DNA of 64,000 nucleotides from Streptomyces carminius (GTDB taxonomy: Bacteria > Actinomycetota > Actinomycetes > Streptomycetales > Streptomycetaceae), in NCBI RefSeq assembly GCF_002794255.1, contig NZ_PGGW01000038.1, positions 1 to 64,000 of the forward strand, given 5' to 3'. Every line of letters starts with the position of its first letter. Position 1 is the stretch's first letter. The position numbers were made by a program, and so were the translations under genes. Below the pieces are notes generated by a model. It saw only the letters and a program-made list of their open reading frames with translations. It searched no databases and was not told the DNA's origin. Of the stretch, positions 44,158-53,108 are shown piece by piece.

Positions 44158-44919
44158 ATGTCCACCACCGAACAGCGGGTCGCGATCGTGACGGGCGCGG
44201 CACGGGGCATCGGCGCCGCCACCGCCGTCCGGCTGGCCGCCCGGGGGCGGGCCGTCGCCGTGCTCGACCTGGACGAGGCGGCCTGCCGGGGCACCGTGGA
44301 GGAGATCACCGCGGCGGGCGGCAGGGCGCTGGCGGTCGGCTGCGACGTGTCGGACGCCGGGCAGGTCGAGGCCGCCGTGGCCCGGGTCGCCGGGGAGCTG
44401 GGCGCACCGGTCGTCCTGGTCAACAACGCCGGGGTGCTCCGCGACAACCTGCTGTTCAAGATGAGCGACTCCGACTGGGACACCGTGCTGAACGTGCATC
44501 TGCGCGGTGCCTTCCTGATGTCCCGGGCCTGTCAGAAGCACATGGTCGACGCGGGCTTCGGCCGGATCGTCAATCTCTCCTCCAGCTCCGCGCTGGGCAA
44601 TCGGGGGCAGGCCAACTACTCCGCCGCCAAGGCCGGTCTGCAGGGCTTCACCAAGACCCTCGCCATCGAGCTGGGCAAGTTCGGCGTCACCGCCAACGCG
44701 GTGGCCCCCGGTTTCATCGCCACCGAGATGACCGCCGCCACCGCCGCCCGCGTCGGCATGGACTTCGAGGCGTTCCAGCAGGCCGCCGCCTCCCAGATCC
44801 CCGTCCAGCGGGTCGGCAGGCCCGAGGACGTCGCGAACGCCATCGCGTTCTTCACCGGTGACGAGGCGGGCTTCGTCTCCGGCCAGGTGCTGTACGTGGC
44901 CGGCGGGCCGCTCGACTGA
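44158..44919 (+). CDS. fabG: 3-oxoacyl-ACP reductase-like SDR (FabG family)
   Basis: A 253-residue classical short-chain dehydrogenase: cofactor loop TGAARGIG, NNAG near residue 85, and the catalytic Ser-Tyr-Lys set in NLSSSSALGNRGQANYSAAK. C-terminal VSGQVLYVAGG is typical of FabG-type reductases, which reduce 3-oxoacyl groups with NADPH. Whether it acts in fatty-acid, polyketide or alcohol metabolism cannot be decided. GAGGGAG precedes the ATG. First gene of a two-SDR operon. Confidence 0.85.
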   Translation: MSTTEQRVAIVTGAARGIGAATAVRLAARGRAVAVLDLDEAACRGTVEEITAAGGRALAVGCDVSDAGQVEAAVARVAGELGAPVVLVNNAGVLRDNLLFKMSDSDWDTVLNVHLRGAFLMSRACQKHMVDAGFGRIVNLSSSSALGNRGQANYSAAKAGLQGFTKTLAIELGKFGVTANAVAPGFIATEMTAATAARVGMDFEAFQQAAASQIPVQRVGRPEDVANAIAFFTGDEAGFVSGQVLYVAGGPLD

Positions 44920-44938
44920 CGGCCGGAAGACCCCTCAA

Positions 44939-44964
44939 CCGGCCCACCGGCCCACCGGCCCACC
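44939..44964 (+). repeat. triple CCGGCCCA repeat
   Basis: Three exact eight-base copies at 44939, 44947 and 44955 in the gap between the two SDR genes. Confidence 0.7.
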
Positions 44965-44980
44965 AGGAAACGGAAGAGAC

Positions 44981-45736
44981 ATGTCAGTGCGGGACAACGG
45001 CAGGGTCGCCATCGTCACCGGGGCGAGCCGCGGCATCGGCTACGGCATCGCCGAGGCGCTCGTCGCCCGCGGCGACCGGGTGTGCGTCACCGGCCGTGAC
45101 GAGAAGTCCCTGGAAGAGGCCGTCGCGCGGCTCGGCGCGGACCGGGCCCTCGCAGTGGCCGGGAAGGCGCACGACGCGGCCCACCGGGCGGAGGTGGTCG
45201 AGCGCACCATGGAGGCGTTCGGCCGGGTGGACCACCTGGTCAACAACGCCGGCACCAACCCGGTCTTCGGCCCCCTGGCCGAACTGGATCTGGCCGTCGC
45301 CCGCAAGATCTTCGAGGTCAACGTGCTCTCGGCGCTCGGCTTCGCCCAGCTCACCTGGGCGGCCTGGCAGAAGGAGCACGGCGGCACCGTCGTCAACATC
45401 GCCTCCCTGGCCGGGCTGGGCGCCTCGCCCTTCATCGGCGCCTACGGCATGAGCAAGGCCGCGATGGTCAACCTCACCCTCCAGCTCGCGCACGAGATGT
45501 CGCCGGGGGTACGGGTCAACGCCATCGCCCCGGCGGTGGTGAGGACGAGGTTCGCCGCCGCGCTCTACGAGGGGCGCGAGGAGGAGGTCGTCGCCGGCTA
45601 TCCGATGGGGCGGCTCGGCACGCCCGAGGACGTCGCCGGCGCCGCGGCCTTCCTCACCTCCGACGCCTCCGGCTGGATCACCGGCCAGACCCTCGTGATG
45701 GACGGCGGCAAACTCCTCAACGCCGGGATCGGCTGA
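44981..45736 (+). CDS. SDR family oxidoreductase
   Basis: A 251-residue short-chain dehydrogenase: TGASRGIG, NNAG, and the active-site residues in NIASLAGLGASP and YGMSKAA. C-terminal ITGQTLVMDGG is standard. It is more divergent than the first SDR and its substrate is unknown. It begins 61 bases after the first SDR and probably shares its transcript. GGAAGAG lies before the ATG. A terminator hairpin follows. Confidence 0.86.
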   Translation: MSVRDNGRVAIVTGASRGIGYGIAEALVARGDRVCVTGRDEKSLEEAVARLGADRALAVAGKAHDAAHRAEVVERTMEAFGRVDHLVNNAGTNPVFGPLAELDLAVARKIFEVNVLSALGFAQLTWAAWQKEHGGTVVNIASLAGLGASPFIGAYGMSKAAMVNLTLQLAHEMSPGVRVNAIAPAVVRTRFAAALYEGREEEVVAGYPMGRLGTPEDVAGAAAFLTSDASGWITGQTLVMDGGKLLNAGIG

Positions 45737-45811
45737 CTGCGGACGCCCGGGAAGCCCAGTACGTCCCGGCGTCCACGGGCGCCGCGCAGCGCGCCCGGCC
45801 GGCCTGTACCG

Positions 45812-45852
45812 CCCCGGTGCCGGGCCGCCCGACCGGCGGCCCGGCACCGGGG
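45812..45852 (+). terminator. terminator after the SDR operon
   Basis: Perfect 18-base arms (CCCCGGTGCCGGGCCGCC and complement) with a 5-base loop. Confidence 0.75.
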
Positions 45853-46110
45853 TCTCCGCTTCCAGCCGCTCTCTCGCCCTCCGCCGCGGACCCGCGCTGC
45901 TCCTTGCTCACAAGGGGTGCCGACTCCGTCACATGCTGCGGTATGGTCTGCGGCGTCGTCGACGCGGCAGACCTCAAGGGCCTGCCGGGGGCCTGCCGTA
46001 CGTGCGGCCGCACGCGCGCCGAAGGCGCGCGTCCCCACCCTTTCCCGTCGGCGGACCACCCCCGCGCACACCCAGGCACCAGTGGCATCGCCGACCGAGG
46101 AGCGTTACGA
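45853..46110 (+). other. promoter and leader of the binding-protein gene
   Basis: A likely promoter region has TATGGT at 45942-45947, with no clear -35. The leader is GC-rich with short dyads (GCGCGCCGAAGGCGCGC near 46015-46031). No other gene is seen. Confidence 0.35.
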
Positions 46111-47709
46111 GTGTTCAGCCAGGACAGGCCTCTTCTGAAGGGCACGGCCGCGGTGGCGGCGGCGGCCCTGCTCGCCGGATGCGGCTCGCTGGTCGAGGGA
46201 GGCGGACGTGCCGGTGGTGCCGGCAGCGCGCTCACGGTCGGCACCACCGGCGCGCCCACCTCCCTCGACCCGGCCGGTGCCTGGGACGGTTCATGGGAGC
46301 TGTTCCGCAACGTCTACCAGACGCTGCTGTACTTCCCCGACTCCAGCGGCACCCCGGAACCCGACGCCGCCCAGCGCTGCGCCTTCACCGACAAGGCCAG
46401 CAGCGTCTACCGCTGCGTCCTCAGGGAGGGCCTGACCTTCTCCAACGGCAGCCCGCTGGACGCCGAGGCGGTGAAGTACTCCCTGGAGCGCACCCTCGCC
46501 ATCAAGGCGGACACCGGTCCCGCCCAGTTGCTGCAGAGCATCGACCGCATCGAGACCTCCGGCGACCGGACGGTCGTCTTCCACCTCAGGCGGCCCGACG
46601 CGACCTTCCCGCTGGTGCTCGCCACTCCCGCCGCCTCCCTCGTCGACCCCTCCGCCTATCCGGCCGACCGGCTGCTGGACTCCGCCACGGTCACCGGCTC
46701 CGGACCGTACCGGCTGGCGTCGTACGAACGGGGCGAGCGGGCCGAACTGGTCCGGAACAGGGAGTACGAGGGTTCCGCCGAGATCAAGAACGCCGCCGTC
46801 ACCATCCGGTACTTCGAGGACCCGGCGGAGATGGTCGACGAACTGGGGAAGGGCGGCATCGACCTGACCTACCGGGGGCTGACCCCCGAGCAGATCTCCG
46901 ACCTCCGGCGGAACCGCGCCGACCACCCGGACATCAAGCTCAGCGAGGTCTACGGCACCGAGATCCGCTACCTGGCGTTCAACCCGGAGCACGAGCCGGC
47001 CGGCGAGCGGGCCGTCCGCCGGGCCGTCGCCCAGGTCATCGACCGCGAGGAACTGGTCAGCGAGGTCTACGAGGGCACCGCCGCGCCGCTGTACTCCATG
47101 GTCCCCAGCGGGATCACCGGGCACACCAGCGCCTACCACGAGGAGTACGGCGACGAGCCCGGCGCGGAGAAGGCCGAGGCCGCCCTGGAGGAGGCCGGGA
47201 TCACCGGGAAGGTGCCGCTGACCCTGTGGTACACCACCGACCGCTACGGGGCGGGCACCGAACGGGAGTTCCGCGAGATCGAACGGCAGCTGGAGGAGTC
47301 GGGGCTGTTCGAGATCACCCTGGAGGGGCGGAGGTGGCGCGAGTTCCAGAAGGGGGTGGCCGAGGGCGAGTACCAGGTGTTCGGCCGCGGCTGGTTCCCG
47401 GACTTCCCGGACGCGGACAACTACATCTCGCCGTTCGTCGGCAAGGAGAACGTCCTGGGCGTGCCGTACGAGGACGCCGACCTGACCGGCGGGCTGCTGC
47501 CCCGGTCCCGCAGGCTGGGCGACCGCAGCGCGGCCGGCGACGTCCTGGCCGAGGCCCAGCGGATCCTGGCCGAGGACGCCCGGCTGCTGCCCCTGTGGCA
47601 GGGCAAGCTCCACATCGCCGCCCGTGACGACGTCGCCGGTGTGGAGTGGAGCACCGACTCCTCGACGATCATGCGGATGTGGGAGCTCTCCCGCAAGAAG
47701 AGCTGGTGA
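46111..47709 (+). CDS. ABC transporter substrate-binding lipoprotein, peptide/nickel family
   Basis: A 532-residue SBP_bac_5 protein. The lipobox LLAGC is at residues about 22-26, after a short hydrophobic signal. Typical blocks are LTVGTTGAPTSLDPAG, LREGLTFSNGSPLDAEAVKY and VTGSGPYRLASYE. It binds oligopeptides or a related solute at the cell surface; no permease or ATPase gene is adjacent, so it is an orphan. GAGGAG 8 bases upstream supports the GTG at 46111. Confidence 0.87.
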   Translation: MFSQDRPLLKGTAAVAAAALLAGCGSLVEGGGRAGGAGSALTVGTTGAPTSLDPAGAWDGSWELFRNVYQTLLYFPDSSGTPEPDAAQRCAFTDKASSVYRCVLREGLTFSNGSPLDAEAVKYSLERTLAIKADTGPAQLLQSIDRIETSGDRTVVFHLRRPDATFPLVLATPAASLVDPSAYPADRLLDSATVTGSGPYRLASYERGERAELVRNREYEGSAEIKNAAVTIRYFEDPAEMVDELGKGGIDLTYRGLTPEQISDLRRNRADHPDIKLSEVYGTEIRYLAFNPEHEPAGERAVRRAVAQVIDREELVSEVYEGTAAPLYSMVPSGITGHTSAYHEEYGDEPGAEKAEAALEEAGITGKVPLTLWYTTDRYGAGTEREFREIERQLEESGLFEITLEGRRWREFQKGVAEGEYQVFGRGWFPDFPDADNYISPFVGKENVLGVPYEDADLTGGLLPRSRRLGDRSAAGDVLAEAQRILAEDARLLPLWQGKLHIAARDDVAGVEWSTDSSTIMRMWELSRKKSW

Positions 47710-47812
47710 CCGCCGGGCTCTCCGTACCGCCGTGCCGTTGTCGGCGGGCCCCGGTACGTTCTGAGGGCGCGTCCGGGAAGGCGCGCGGAACCGACACCGG
47801 AGGTTGTCTCAC

Positions 47813-48493
47813 GTGAACGGCATGCTGCCCGAGTCCTGGCACGGGGTCCTCGGTGACGAGCTCGAGAAGCCCTACTTCAAGGAGCTCGTCGAGTTCGTCG
47901 AGGAGGAGCGGGCACGCGGACCGGTCTACCCGCCCCGGGAGGAGGTCTTCGCGGCGCTGGACGCCACCCCCTACGACCGGGTCAAGGTGGTGATCCTCGG
48001 CCAGGACCCGTACCACGGCGAGGGCCAGGGGCACGGGCTGGCGTTCTCGGTGCGCCCCGGGGTGCGGATCCCGCCGTCCCTGCGGAACATCTACAAGGAA
48101 CTGCACGCGGAGCTGGGCTGTCCCGTCCCCGACAACGGCTATCTGATGCCCTGGGCCGAGCAGGGCGTGCTGCTGCTCAACGCGGTCCTGACGGTCCGGG
48201 CCGGGGAGGCCAACTCCCACAAGGGCAAGGGATGGGAGAGGTTCACGGACGAGGTGATCCGCGCCGTGGCCGCCCGGCCCGACCCGGCCGTCTTCGTGCT
48301 GTGGGGGGCCTACGCCAGGAAGAAGCTGCCGCTGATCGACACCGGGCGGCACGCGGTGGTCCAGGGAGCCCACCCCTCGCCGCTGTCCGCGAAGAAGTTC
48401 TTCGGCTCCCGCCCCTTCACCCAGATCAACGAGGCGATCACGGCGCAGGGGCACACCCCGGTCGACTGGTGCGTCCCCGACCTCGGGGCCTGA
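47813..48493 (+). CDS. ung: uracil-DNA glycosylase
   Basis: A 226-residue family 1 enzyme that removes uracil from DNA. The catalytic GQDPYHG (D65) and the HPSPLS DNA-binding loop are both present, with AFSVRPGVRIPPSLRNI between. GGAGGT at 47799-47804 with an 8-base gap supports the GTG at 47813; a TTG at 47804 would overlap that site. Confidence 0.93.
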   Translation: MNGMLPESWHGVLGDELEKPYFKELVEFVEEERARGPVYPPREEVFAALDATPYDRVKVVILGQDPYHGEGQGHGLAFSVRPGVRIPPSLRNIYKELHAELGCPVPDNGYLMPWAEQGVLLLNAVLTVRAGEANSHKGKGWERFTDEVIRAVAARPDPAVFVLWGAYARKKLPLIDTGRHAVVQGAHPSPLSAKKFFGSRPFTQINEAITAQGHTPVDWCVPDLGA

Positions 48494-48557
48494 CGGCGGC
48501 CGGGCCGGCCCGCGGAGCCGGACCGGGGTGGCCCGGCCGGCGCCACGGGGCCGGTCC

Positions 48558-48974
48558 TCAGGCCAGCTCGTACTCGAAGCTGTAGGGGACGGACGGTTCG
48601 CCGTGCACGGCGGTGAAGCCGCCCGTCCCCCGCAGCCCGGCCAGCTCTCCGGTGCCGGAGCCGGGCACCACCTCGAAGACGCAGCGCACGGTCGCCCGCT
48701 CGTCGAAGGTGCCGCGCTCGGCGAGGACGAAGCTGCCCTTGCGGCCGCCGACGGTGCCGGTGAGCAGTTCGTGGCCGCTGAAGGACCCGGCCGAAGCCGG
48801 ATTCCCGGTGGTGTACACGGTGGTGTAGGCGCACGCCGTCCCGGCGGCCTCGATACCGCCGGTGAAGTGGTTGGTGACGGTGGTGGTGGTCAGCCTCGGG
48901 CCGTCCTCGGCCGCGGAGAGGACGGTCTCCCGCCAGTCGGCGAAGGTGAAACTGCCGGTGGTGTGCGTGGGCAT
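48558..48974 (-). CDS. DUF3224 domain protein
   Basis: A 138-residue protein of the small beta-barrel DUF3224 family: GSFTFADWRETVL, HFTGGIEAAGTA, GHELLTGTVGGRKGSFVL. It resembles allene-oxide-cyclase-like barrels; ligand unknown. GGAGGAAG lies before the ATG at 48974. Divergent from a WYL regulator, with a perfect palindrome between them, so it is the likely regulated gene. Confidence 0.86.
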   Translation of the reverse strand: MPTHTTGSFTFADWRETVLSAAEDGPRLTTTTVTNHFTGGIEAAGTACAYTTVYTTGNPASAGSFSGHELLTGTVGGRKGSFVLAERGTFDERATVRCVFEVVPGSGTGELAGLRGTGGFTAVHGEPSVPYSFEYELA

Positions 48975-49034
48975 GGAACTTCCTCCGTAACCGGTGGCGC
49001 GGGTCCGTCCCGCGCCCGGTGCCCCCACCCTCGC

Positions 49035-49067
49035 GCCCGTACCTGACATCTTCTGTCAGGTACGGGC
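49035..49067. promoter_or_regulatory. perfect palindromic operator between DUF3224 and WYL regulator genes
   Basis: GCCCGTACCTGACA (49035-49048) and TGTCAGGTACGGGC (49054-49067) are perfect inverted repeats around TCTTC. The TGACA-N5-TGTCA core is the kind of site used by YafY/DeoR-type regulators. It ends 14 bases before the regulator's ATG. Confidence 0.75.
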
Positions 49068-49081
49068 GGCAGACTGGTGCC

Positions 49082-50164
49082 ATGCGCGCCGACCGCCTGC
49101 TGCGGATGCTCCTGCTGCTCCAGAACCGGGGCCGGATGACCGCCCCCGAGCTCGCCGCCGAACTGGAGGTCTCGGTCCGGACCGTCTACCGCGACGCGGA
49201 GGCGCTCATCGCCTCCGGCGTGCCGCTGGCCGCCGACCGGGGACCGGAGGGCGGCTACCGCCTCATGACGGGCTACCGCACCCGGCTGACCGGGCTCACC
49301 GGGGAGGAGGCCGACTCCCTCTGGCTGGCCGGCATGCCCGCCGCCGCGGCCGAGCTCGGGCTGGGCGCCGGACTGGCCACCGCCCAGCTCAAGCTGCGTG
49401 CCGCGCTCCCGGACCGGCTGGCCGAGCGCACCCGGCGGATCTCCGAGCGCTTCCACCTCGACGCTCCCGCCTGGTTCCGGGACGCCGACCCGGTACCGCA
49501 GTTGGCGCGGGTGGCGGAGGCCGTCTGGGAGCAGCTGGCGGTACGCGTCCACTACCGCCGCTGGCGCGGTGAGGTGCACCGCGAGCTGCACCCGCTCGGG
49601 CTCGTGCTCAAGGGAGGCATCTGGTACCTGGTCGCCCGTGCCGCCGCTGCCGCCGCTGCCGCCGCTGCCGCCGCTGCCGCCGCTGCCGCCGGAGTTTCCG
49701 GGGACGCCGGGGACTCCGGAGCGGGGGAGCGGGCCGTGCGCACCTACCGGGTCTCGCGCATCCTCGCACTGGACATCCCCGGCGAGCGCTTCGAGAGGCC
49801 CGCGGATTTCGACCTCGCGGCGTACTGGGCGGAGGTCTCCGGCCGGATGGAGACCGGGCGCCACCGGGGCGAGGCGCTGCTGCGCCTGTCACCGCGCGGT
49901 CTGCGGCTGCTGCCCATGCAGTTCGGCGCGGTGGGCGCGCGGGCGGCGGCGGAGGCGGACGGACCGGACGAGGACGGCTGGGTGCGGGTGCTCCTCCCGG
50001 TGGAGAGCACCCCCATGGCGGTGGGCGATCTGCTCCGGCTGGGCACGGAGGCCGAGGTGCTCGGCCCCGCCGAACTGCGCTCGGCGGTGGCGGACGCGGT
50101 GGGAACGCTGGCGCGCCGGTACGGGCGCGGCGACGGTGGCGGCCGGCCCCGGGACGGCGGCTGA
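49082..50164 (+). CDS. YafY-type (HTH-WYL) transcriptional regulator
   Basis: A 360-residue regulator with an N-terminal DeoR-like winged helix (LLLLQNRGRMTAPELAAELE, VSVRTVYRD) and a WYL domain from about 140 to 250 (VHYRRWRGEVHRELHPLG). Residues about 187-203 are a run of 17 alanines coded by nine-base repeats, inserted into the WYL domain between LVAR and GVSGD. The protein then continues in frame. It probably controls the divergent DUF3224 gene and itself through the palindrome. Confidence 0.87.
   Translation: MRADRLLRMLLLLQNRGRMTAPELAAELEVSVRTVYRDAEALIASGVPLAADRGPEGGYRLMTGYRTRLTGLTGEEADSLWLAGMPAAAAELGLGAGLATAQLKLRAALPDRLAERTRRISERFHLDAPAWFRDADPVPQLARVAEAVWEQLAVRVHYRRWRGEVHRELHPLGLVLKGGIWYLVARAAAAAAAAAAAAAAAAAGVSGDAGDSGAGERAVRTYRVSRILALDIPGERFERPADFDLAAYWAEVSGRMETGRHRGEALLRLSPRGLRLLPMQFGAVGARAAAEADGPDEDGWVRVLLPVESTPMAVGDLLRLGTEAEVLGPAELRSAVADAVGTLARRYGRGDGGGRPRDGG
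49640..49690 (+). repeat. nine-base GC microsatellite encoding poly-alanine
   Basis: Five copies of GCCGCCGCT plus GCCGCC, all in frame as alanine. Slippage by whole units would change the tract in steps of three residues without losing the frame. Confidence 0.9.
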
Positions 50165-50207
50165 CCGGGCTCCGCCCGGGAGCCCGCCGGTGCCCGCGCC
50201 GGAGGCG

Positions 50208-50987
50208 TCAGCGGAGACTCCGGCAGAACCCGTCCTCCAGCCCGTGCGGGTCCCAGCCGGCGACGGAACCGGCCACATCGCACATGCCGGGGCCGGCGGG
50301 GCCGGAGCGCGCCGGTGGCGTGCCGCCTCCGGGAGCGGGTGCAGGCGTGTGGGAGGGGGCACCGCCGGGGGTGCGCCCGGGGGTGTGCGCAGGTGCGGGA
50401 AGGGACCGGGGGGTGCGGGAGGGCGTCCGCCCGGCCGGTGGGCGCCGCCGCTCGGGTGCCGGTGCGGCGGTTCGGGCGGGTGGCCCGGTGCGGCGGGCGG
50501 GCGGCGCCGCCGAGGTCCCGGGCACGGCCCGCGGACCGGAGGCGGGGCGCGCCGCCCGGCGGGGAGTGTGGGCGGCCCTCCCGCGCGGTGCGGGAGCCGG
50601 CCGCACGGCGGAGGGCCCCGGAGCGGACCGGCGGACCGGCTCGGTCCGCCCCGGCTCCCGGCTTCTCACTCCGCTCCCTCCGGCTCCCGTCCCGGCGGCC
50701 CGGTCCTTCCGGTCCTTCCCGCGCCTCTCGTCCTTCTTGCCCTTACGGCCCTTCCCGTGGTGCCCGGCCCGCTCCCGTTCCCCCGGGACCTGGGCCAGGT
50801 TCTCCCGCGCCGGGCCCGGGCTCTCCCGGGGCCCGGCGTGCCGCTCGGCGGGAAGGGAGGTGGCGGGCCGGGGCGGCGGCGTGCCGCCCGCCGCCCGGGA
50901 GCCGCCGGCCACCGTCGTACAGCCCGCCAACGTCACCGCCGTCAGGCAGGCCCCGATCAGTACCAGGGCACCGGTTCCGGTCCTCAT
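50208..50987 (-). CDS. low-complexity lipoprotein, Pro/Arg-rich
   Basis: A 259-residue predicted lipoprotein: MRTGTGALVLIGACLTAVTL then LAGC. Most of the chain is Pro/Arg/Ala/Gly-rich with no recognised fold, including a Lys/Arg cluster (GKGRKGKKDERRGKDRKDR). The last 25 residues (MCDVAGSVAGWDPHGLED) are less repetitive and include two cysteines. Function unknown. The start at 50987 keeps the signal at the N-terminus. Confidence 0.55.
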   Translation of the reverse strand: MRTGTGALVLIGACLTAVTLAGCTTVAGGSRAAGGTPPPRPATSLPAERHAGPRESPGPARENLAQVPGERERAGHHGKGRKGKKDERRGKDRKDRAAGTGAGGSGVRSREPGRTEPVRRSAPGPSAVRPAPAPRGRAAHTPRRAARPASGPRAVPGTSAAPPARRTGPPARTAAPAPERRRPPAGRTPSRTPRSLPAPAHTPGRTPGGAPSHTPAPAPGGGTPPARSGPAGPGMCDVAGSVAGWDPHGLEDGFCRSLR

Positions 50988-51124
50988 GTCTCGCACCTGG
51001 ACAACTCTGCCGACCGCGGCCGCCACCGGGAAACCTCCACCGGAGTGACACCGGCGGCCCGGCGGCACCCGTACGGCCTACGGAGCGGGGCGTACGGGTG
51101 AGCGGGCGGGCGGCGGGCGGTGTC

Positions 51125-51730
51125 TCATCGCCGCAGCATCCCCGCCAGCAGCTCGCCCAGCCCGGCCCGCAGCTCCTCCAGGGCGGGCACCGTCGAGTGG
51201 TAGGAGCCCGCGGTGCAGGAGAACATCATCCCGTCGCACCAGGCGATCAGCGACAGCGCGTGCCGCTCGGGCTCGGCCGACCCGGCGGCGGTCATCATCG
51301 CCACCAGCGGCTCCCGGAAGGCGTTGCCGCCCGTCCGGTCGTAGACGGCCCGCAGGGCGGGGCGACGGGTCGCCTCCAGGGCCAGTTCGTAGCGGGCGAC
51401 CGTCAGGTGGCGGTGGTGGGTCAGATAACGGTGCAGGGTCCGGGCCAGGGCCTCGGCCAGGGCGCCGGCCGGGTCCCCGGAGCCGCCGGGCACCGGTGTC
51501 CGCCGCGGTTCCAGCACGCTCGCCTCGCGCACCGCCAGCCGCCGCACCGTCAGCTCCAGCAGTGCCTCGCGGGTGCGGGCGTGGTTGGAGGTGGAGCCCT
51601 GCGGCAGGCCGGCCGCCTCGTCCACCGCGCGGTGGGTGAGCCCGCGCAGTCCCCGCTCGGCAAGCAGGCCGATCGCGGTGTCGGCGATCAGTTCGGTACG
51701 GGCGGGAGGGCGGGCGGTGCGCGGAGCCAT
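51125..51730 (-). CDS. TetR-family regulator
   Basis: A 201-residue repressor with the TetR HTH at about 14-55 (IADTAIGLLAERGLRGLTH, RAVDEAAGLPQGSTSNH). It is divergent from a flavin monooxygenase, with two palindromes between them that should be its operators. The inducer is unknown. Confidence 0.87.
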   Translation of the reverse strand: MAPRTARPPARTELIADTAIGLLAERGLRGLTHRAVDEAAGLPQGSTSNHARTREALLELTVRRLAVREASVLEPRRTPVPGGSGDPAGALAEALARTLHRYLTHHRHLTVARYELALEATRRPALRAVYDRTGGNAFREPLVAMMTAAGSAEPERHALSLIAWCDGMMFSCTAGSYHSTVPALEELRAGLGELLAGMLRR

Positions 51731-51750
51731 GCGGTCAACCTACCGGCTCC

Positions 51751-51795
51751 ACTACAGCCGTAGTAGGCTGCCGGTGTCACTACAGATGTAGTGAC
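51751..51795. promoter_or_regulatory. paired TetR operators
   Basis: ACTAC-AGCC-GTAGT (51751-51764) and the perfect GTCACTACA-GA-TGTAGTGAC (51776-51795) share the ACTAC/GTAGT half-site and lie between the divergent genes. Confidence 0.7.
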
Positions 51796-51832
51796 GGTTT
51801 CTCCGTAACCGTCCACACCGGGAGGGCACCCC

Positions 51833-53056
51833 ATGCACCAGCCCCGAGCCGTCGTCGTCGGAGCCGGGATCGGAGGCCTTACCGCGGCCGGGGCACTGCA
51901 CCGGCGCGGCTGGCGGGTCACCGTCCTGGAACGCGCCGCCGAGCTGGAGCCGGTCGGCGCGGGAATCGCGCTGGCCCCCAACGCCCAGCGGGCCCTGGAC
52001 GTCATCGGGCTCGGCGACGCCGTCCGCGCGATGTCCGCCTGGCAGGGCGAGGGAGGACTGCGCACCCCCTCGGGCCGCTGGCTCTCCCGCACCACCCAGG
52101 ACGCGGCGGCCGAGCGCTTCGGCGGCCCGGTCGTCGTGGCCCACCGCGCCGACCTCGTCACGCTGCTCGCCGCCCGGCTGCCCCAGGGCGCCGTCCGCAC
52201 CGGCACCCCCGCCCGGATCACGGACCCGGGGACGGCGGAGCGGCCCGCGACCGTGCGCACCGGGGGCGGCGAGGAACTCGCCGCCGACCTCGTCGTCGCC
52301 GCGGACGGCATCCACTCCGCCGCCCGGGAAGTCCTCTTCCCCGGCCACCCCGCGCCCCGCTACGCGGGATTCACCGCCTGGCGGTTCGTCGCCCCCGCGC
52401 CCGGGCGGCCCTTCGCCCCCCACGAGACCTGGGGCCGCGGCGCGCTGTGGGGGACCGTCCCGCTGCACGACGGCCGGGTGTACGTCTACGCCACCGCAAC
52501 CGTCCCCGCCGGGACACGTTTCCCGGCGGGCGAGCGGGCCGAGCTGCTGCGCCGGTTCGGCACCTGGCACCATCCCGTGCCCGAACTCCTCGCCGCCGTA
52601 CCGCCGGACGCCATCCTGCGCAACGACGTGTACCGCACCGCCGCCGCGCCGCCCGCCTACCACCTGGGCCGCACCGCCCTGCTCGGCGACGCCGCGCACG
52701 CCATGGCGCCCAGCCTCGGCCAGGGCGGCTGCCAGGCGATCGAGGACGCCGTCGTCCTGGCCCACCACGCCGCCTCCGCCGACGGAGGCGGCGCGGGGAC
52801 GGTACGCGCCCTGGCCGCGTACACCCGTGACCGGCTGCCCCGCACCATGGACGTCGTACGCCGCTCCACCCGGGTCGGCCGGCTGTTCACCCTGTCGTCG
52901 GCGCCCGCCTGCGCCCTGCGCGACGCCGTGGTCACCGCCGCCAACCGGGTCGGCCCGCGACTGGCCCTGCGCAGCCTCGACGGCATCGCCGACTGGCGGC
53001 CGCCGCGGGAGTCGTATGCTGCCGGGACACGGCGGTCGCGCACCGCGCCGGAGTGA
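51833..53056 (+). CDS. FAD-dependent monooxygenase, group A
   Basis: A 407-residue flavoprotein hydroxylase of the salicylate/6-hydroxynicotinate type. It has the dinucleotide fold VVVGAGIGGLTAAGAL at the N-terminus, a DG motif (VVAADGIHSAAREVLF), and GDAAHAMAPSLGQGG near residue 285. These enzymes add one oxygen to aromatic or polyketide substrates with NAD(P)H. Substrate unknown. It is probably repressed by the divergent TetR protein. Confidence 0.87.
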   Translation: MHQPRAVVVGAGIGGLTAAGALHRRGWRVTVLERAAELEPVGAGIALAPNAQRALDVIGLGDAVRAMSAWQGEGGLRTPSGRWLSRTTQDAAAERFGGPVVVAHRADLVTLLAARLPQGAVRTGTPARITDPGTAERPATVRTGGGEELAADLVVAADGIHSAAREVLFPGHPAPRYAGFTAWRFVAPAPGRPFAPHETWGRGALWGTVPLHDGRVYVYATATVPAGTRFPAGERAELLRRFGTWHHPVPELLAAVPPDAILRNDVYRTAAAPPAYHLGRTALLGDAAHAMAPSLGQGGCQAIEDAVVLAHHAASADGGGAGTVRALAAYTRDRLPRTMDVVRRSTRVGRLFTLSSAPACALRDAVVTAANRVGPRLALRSLDGIADWRPPRESYAAGTRRSRTAPE

Positions 53057-53108
53057 CGGCGACGGCGGCGGCAGCGGCGGTGAACGACGGCGAGACCGGG
53101 GAGGCCCT

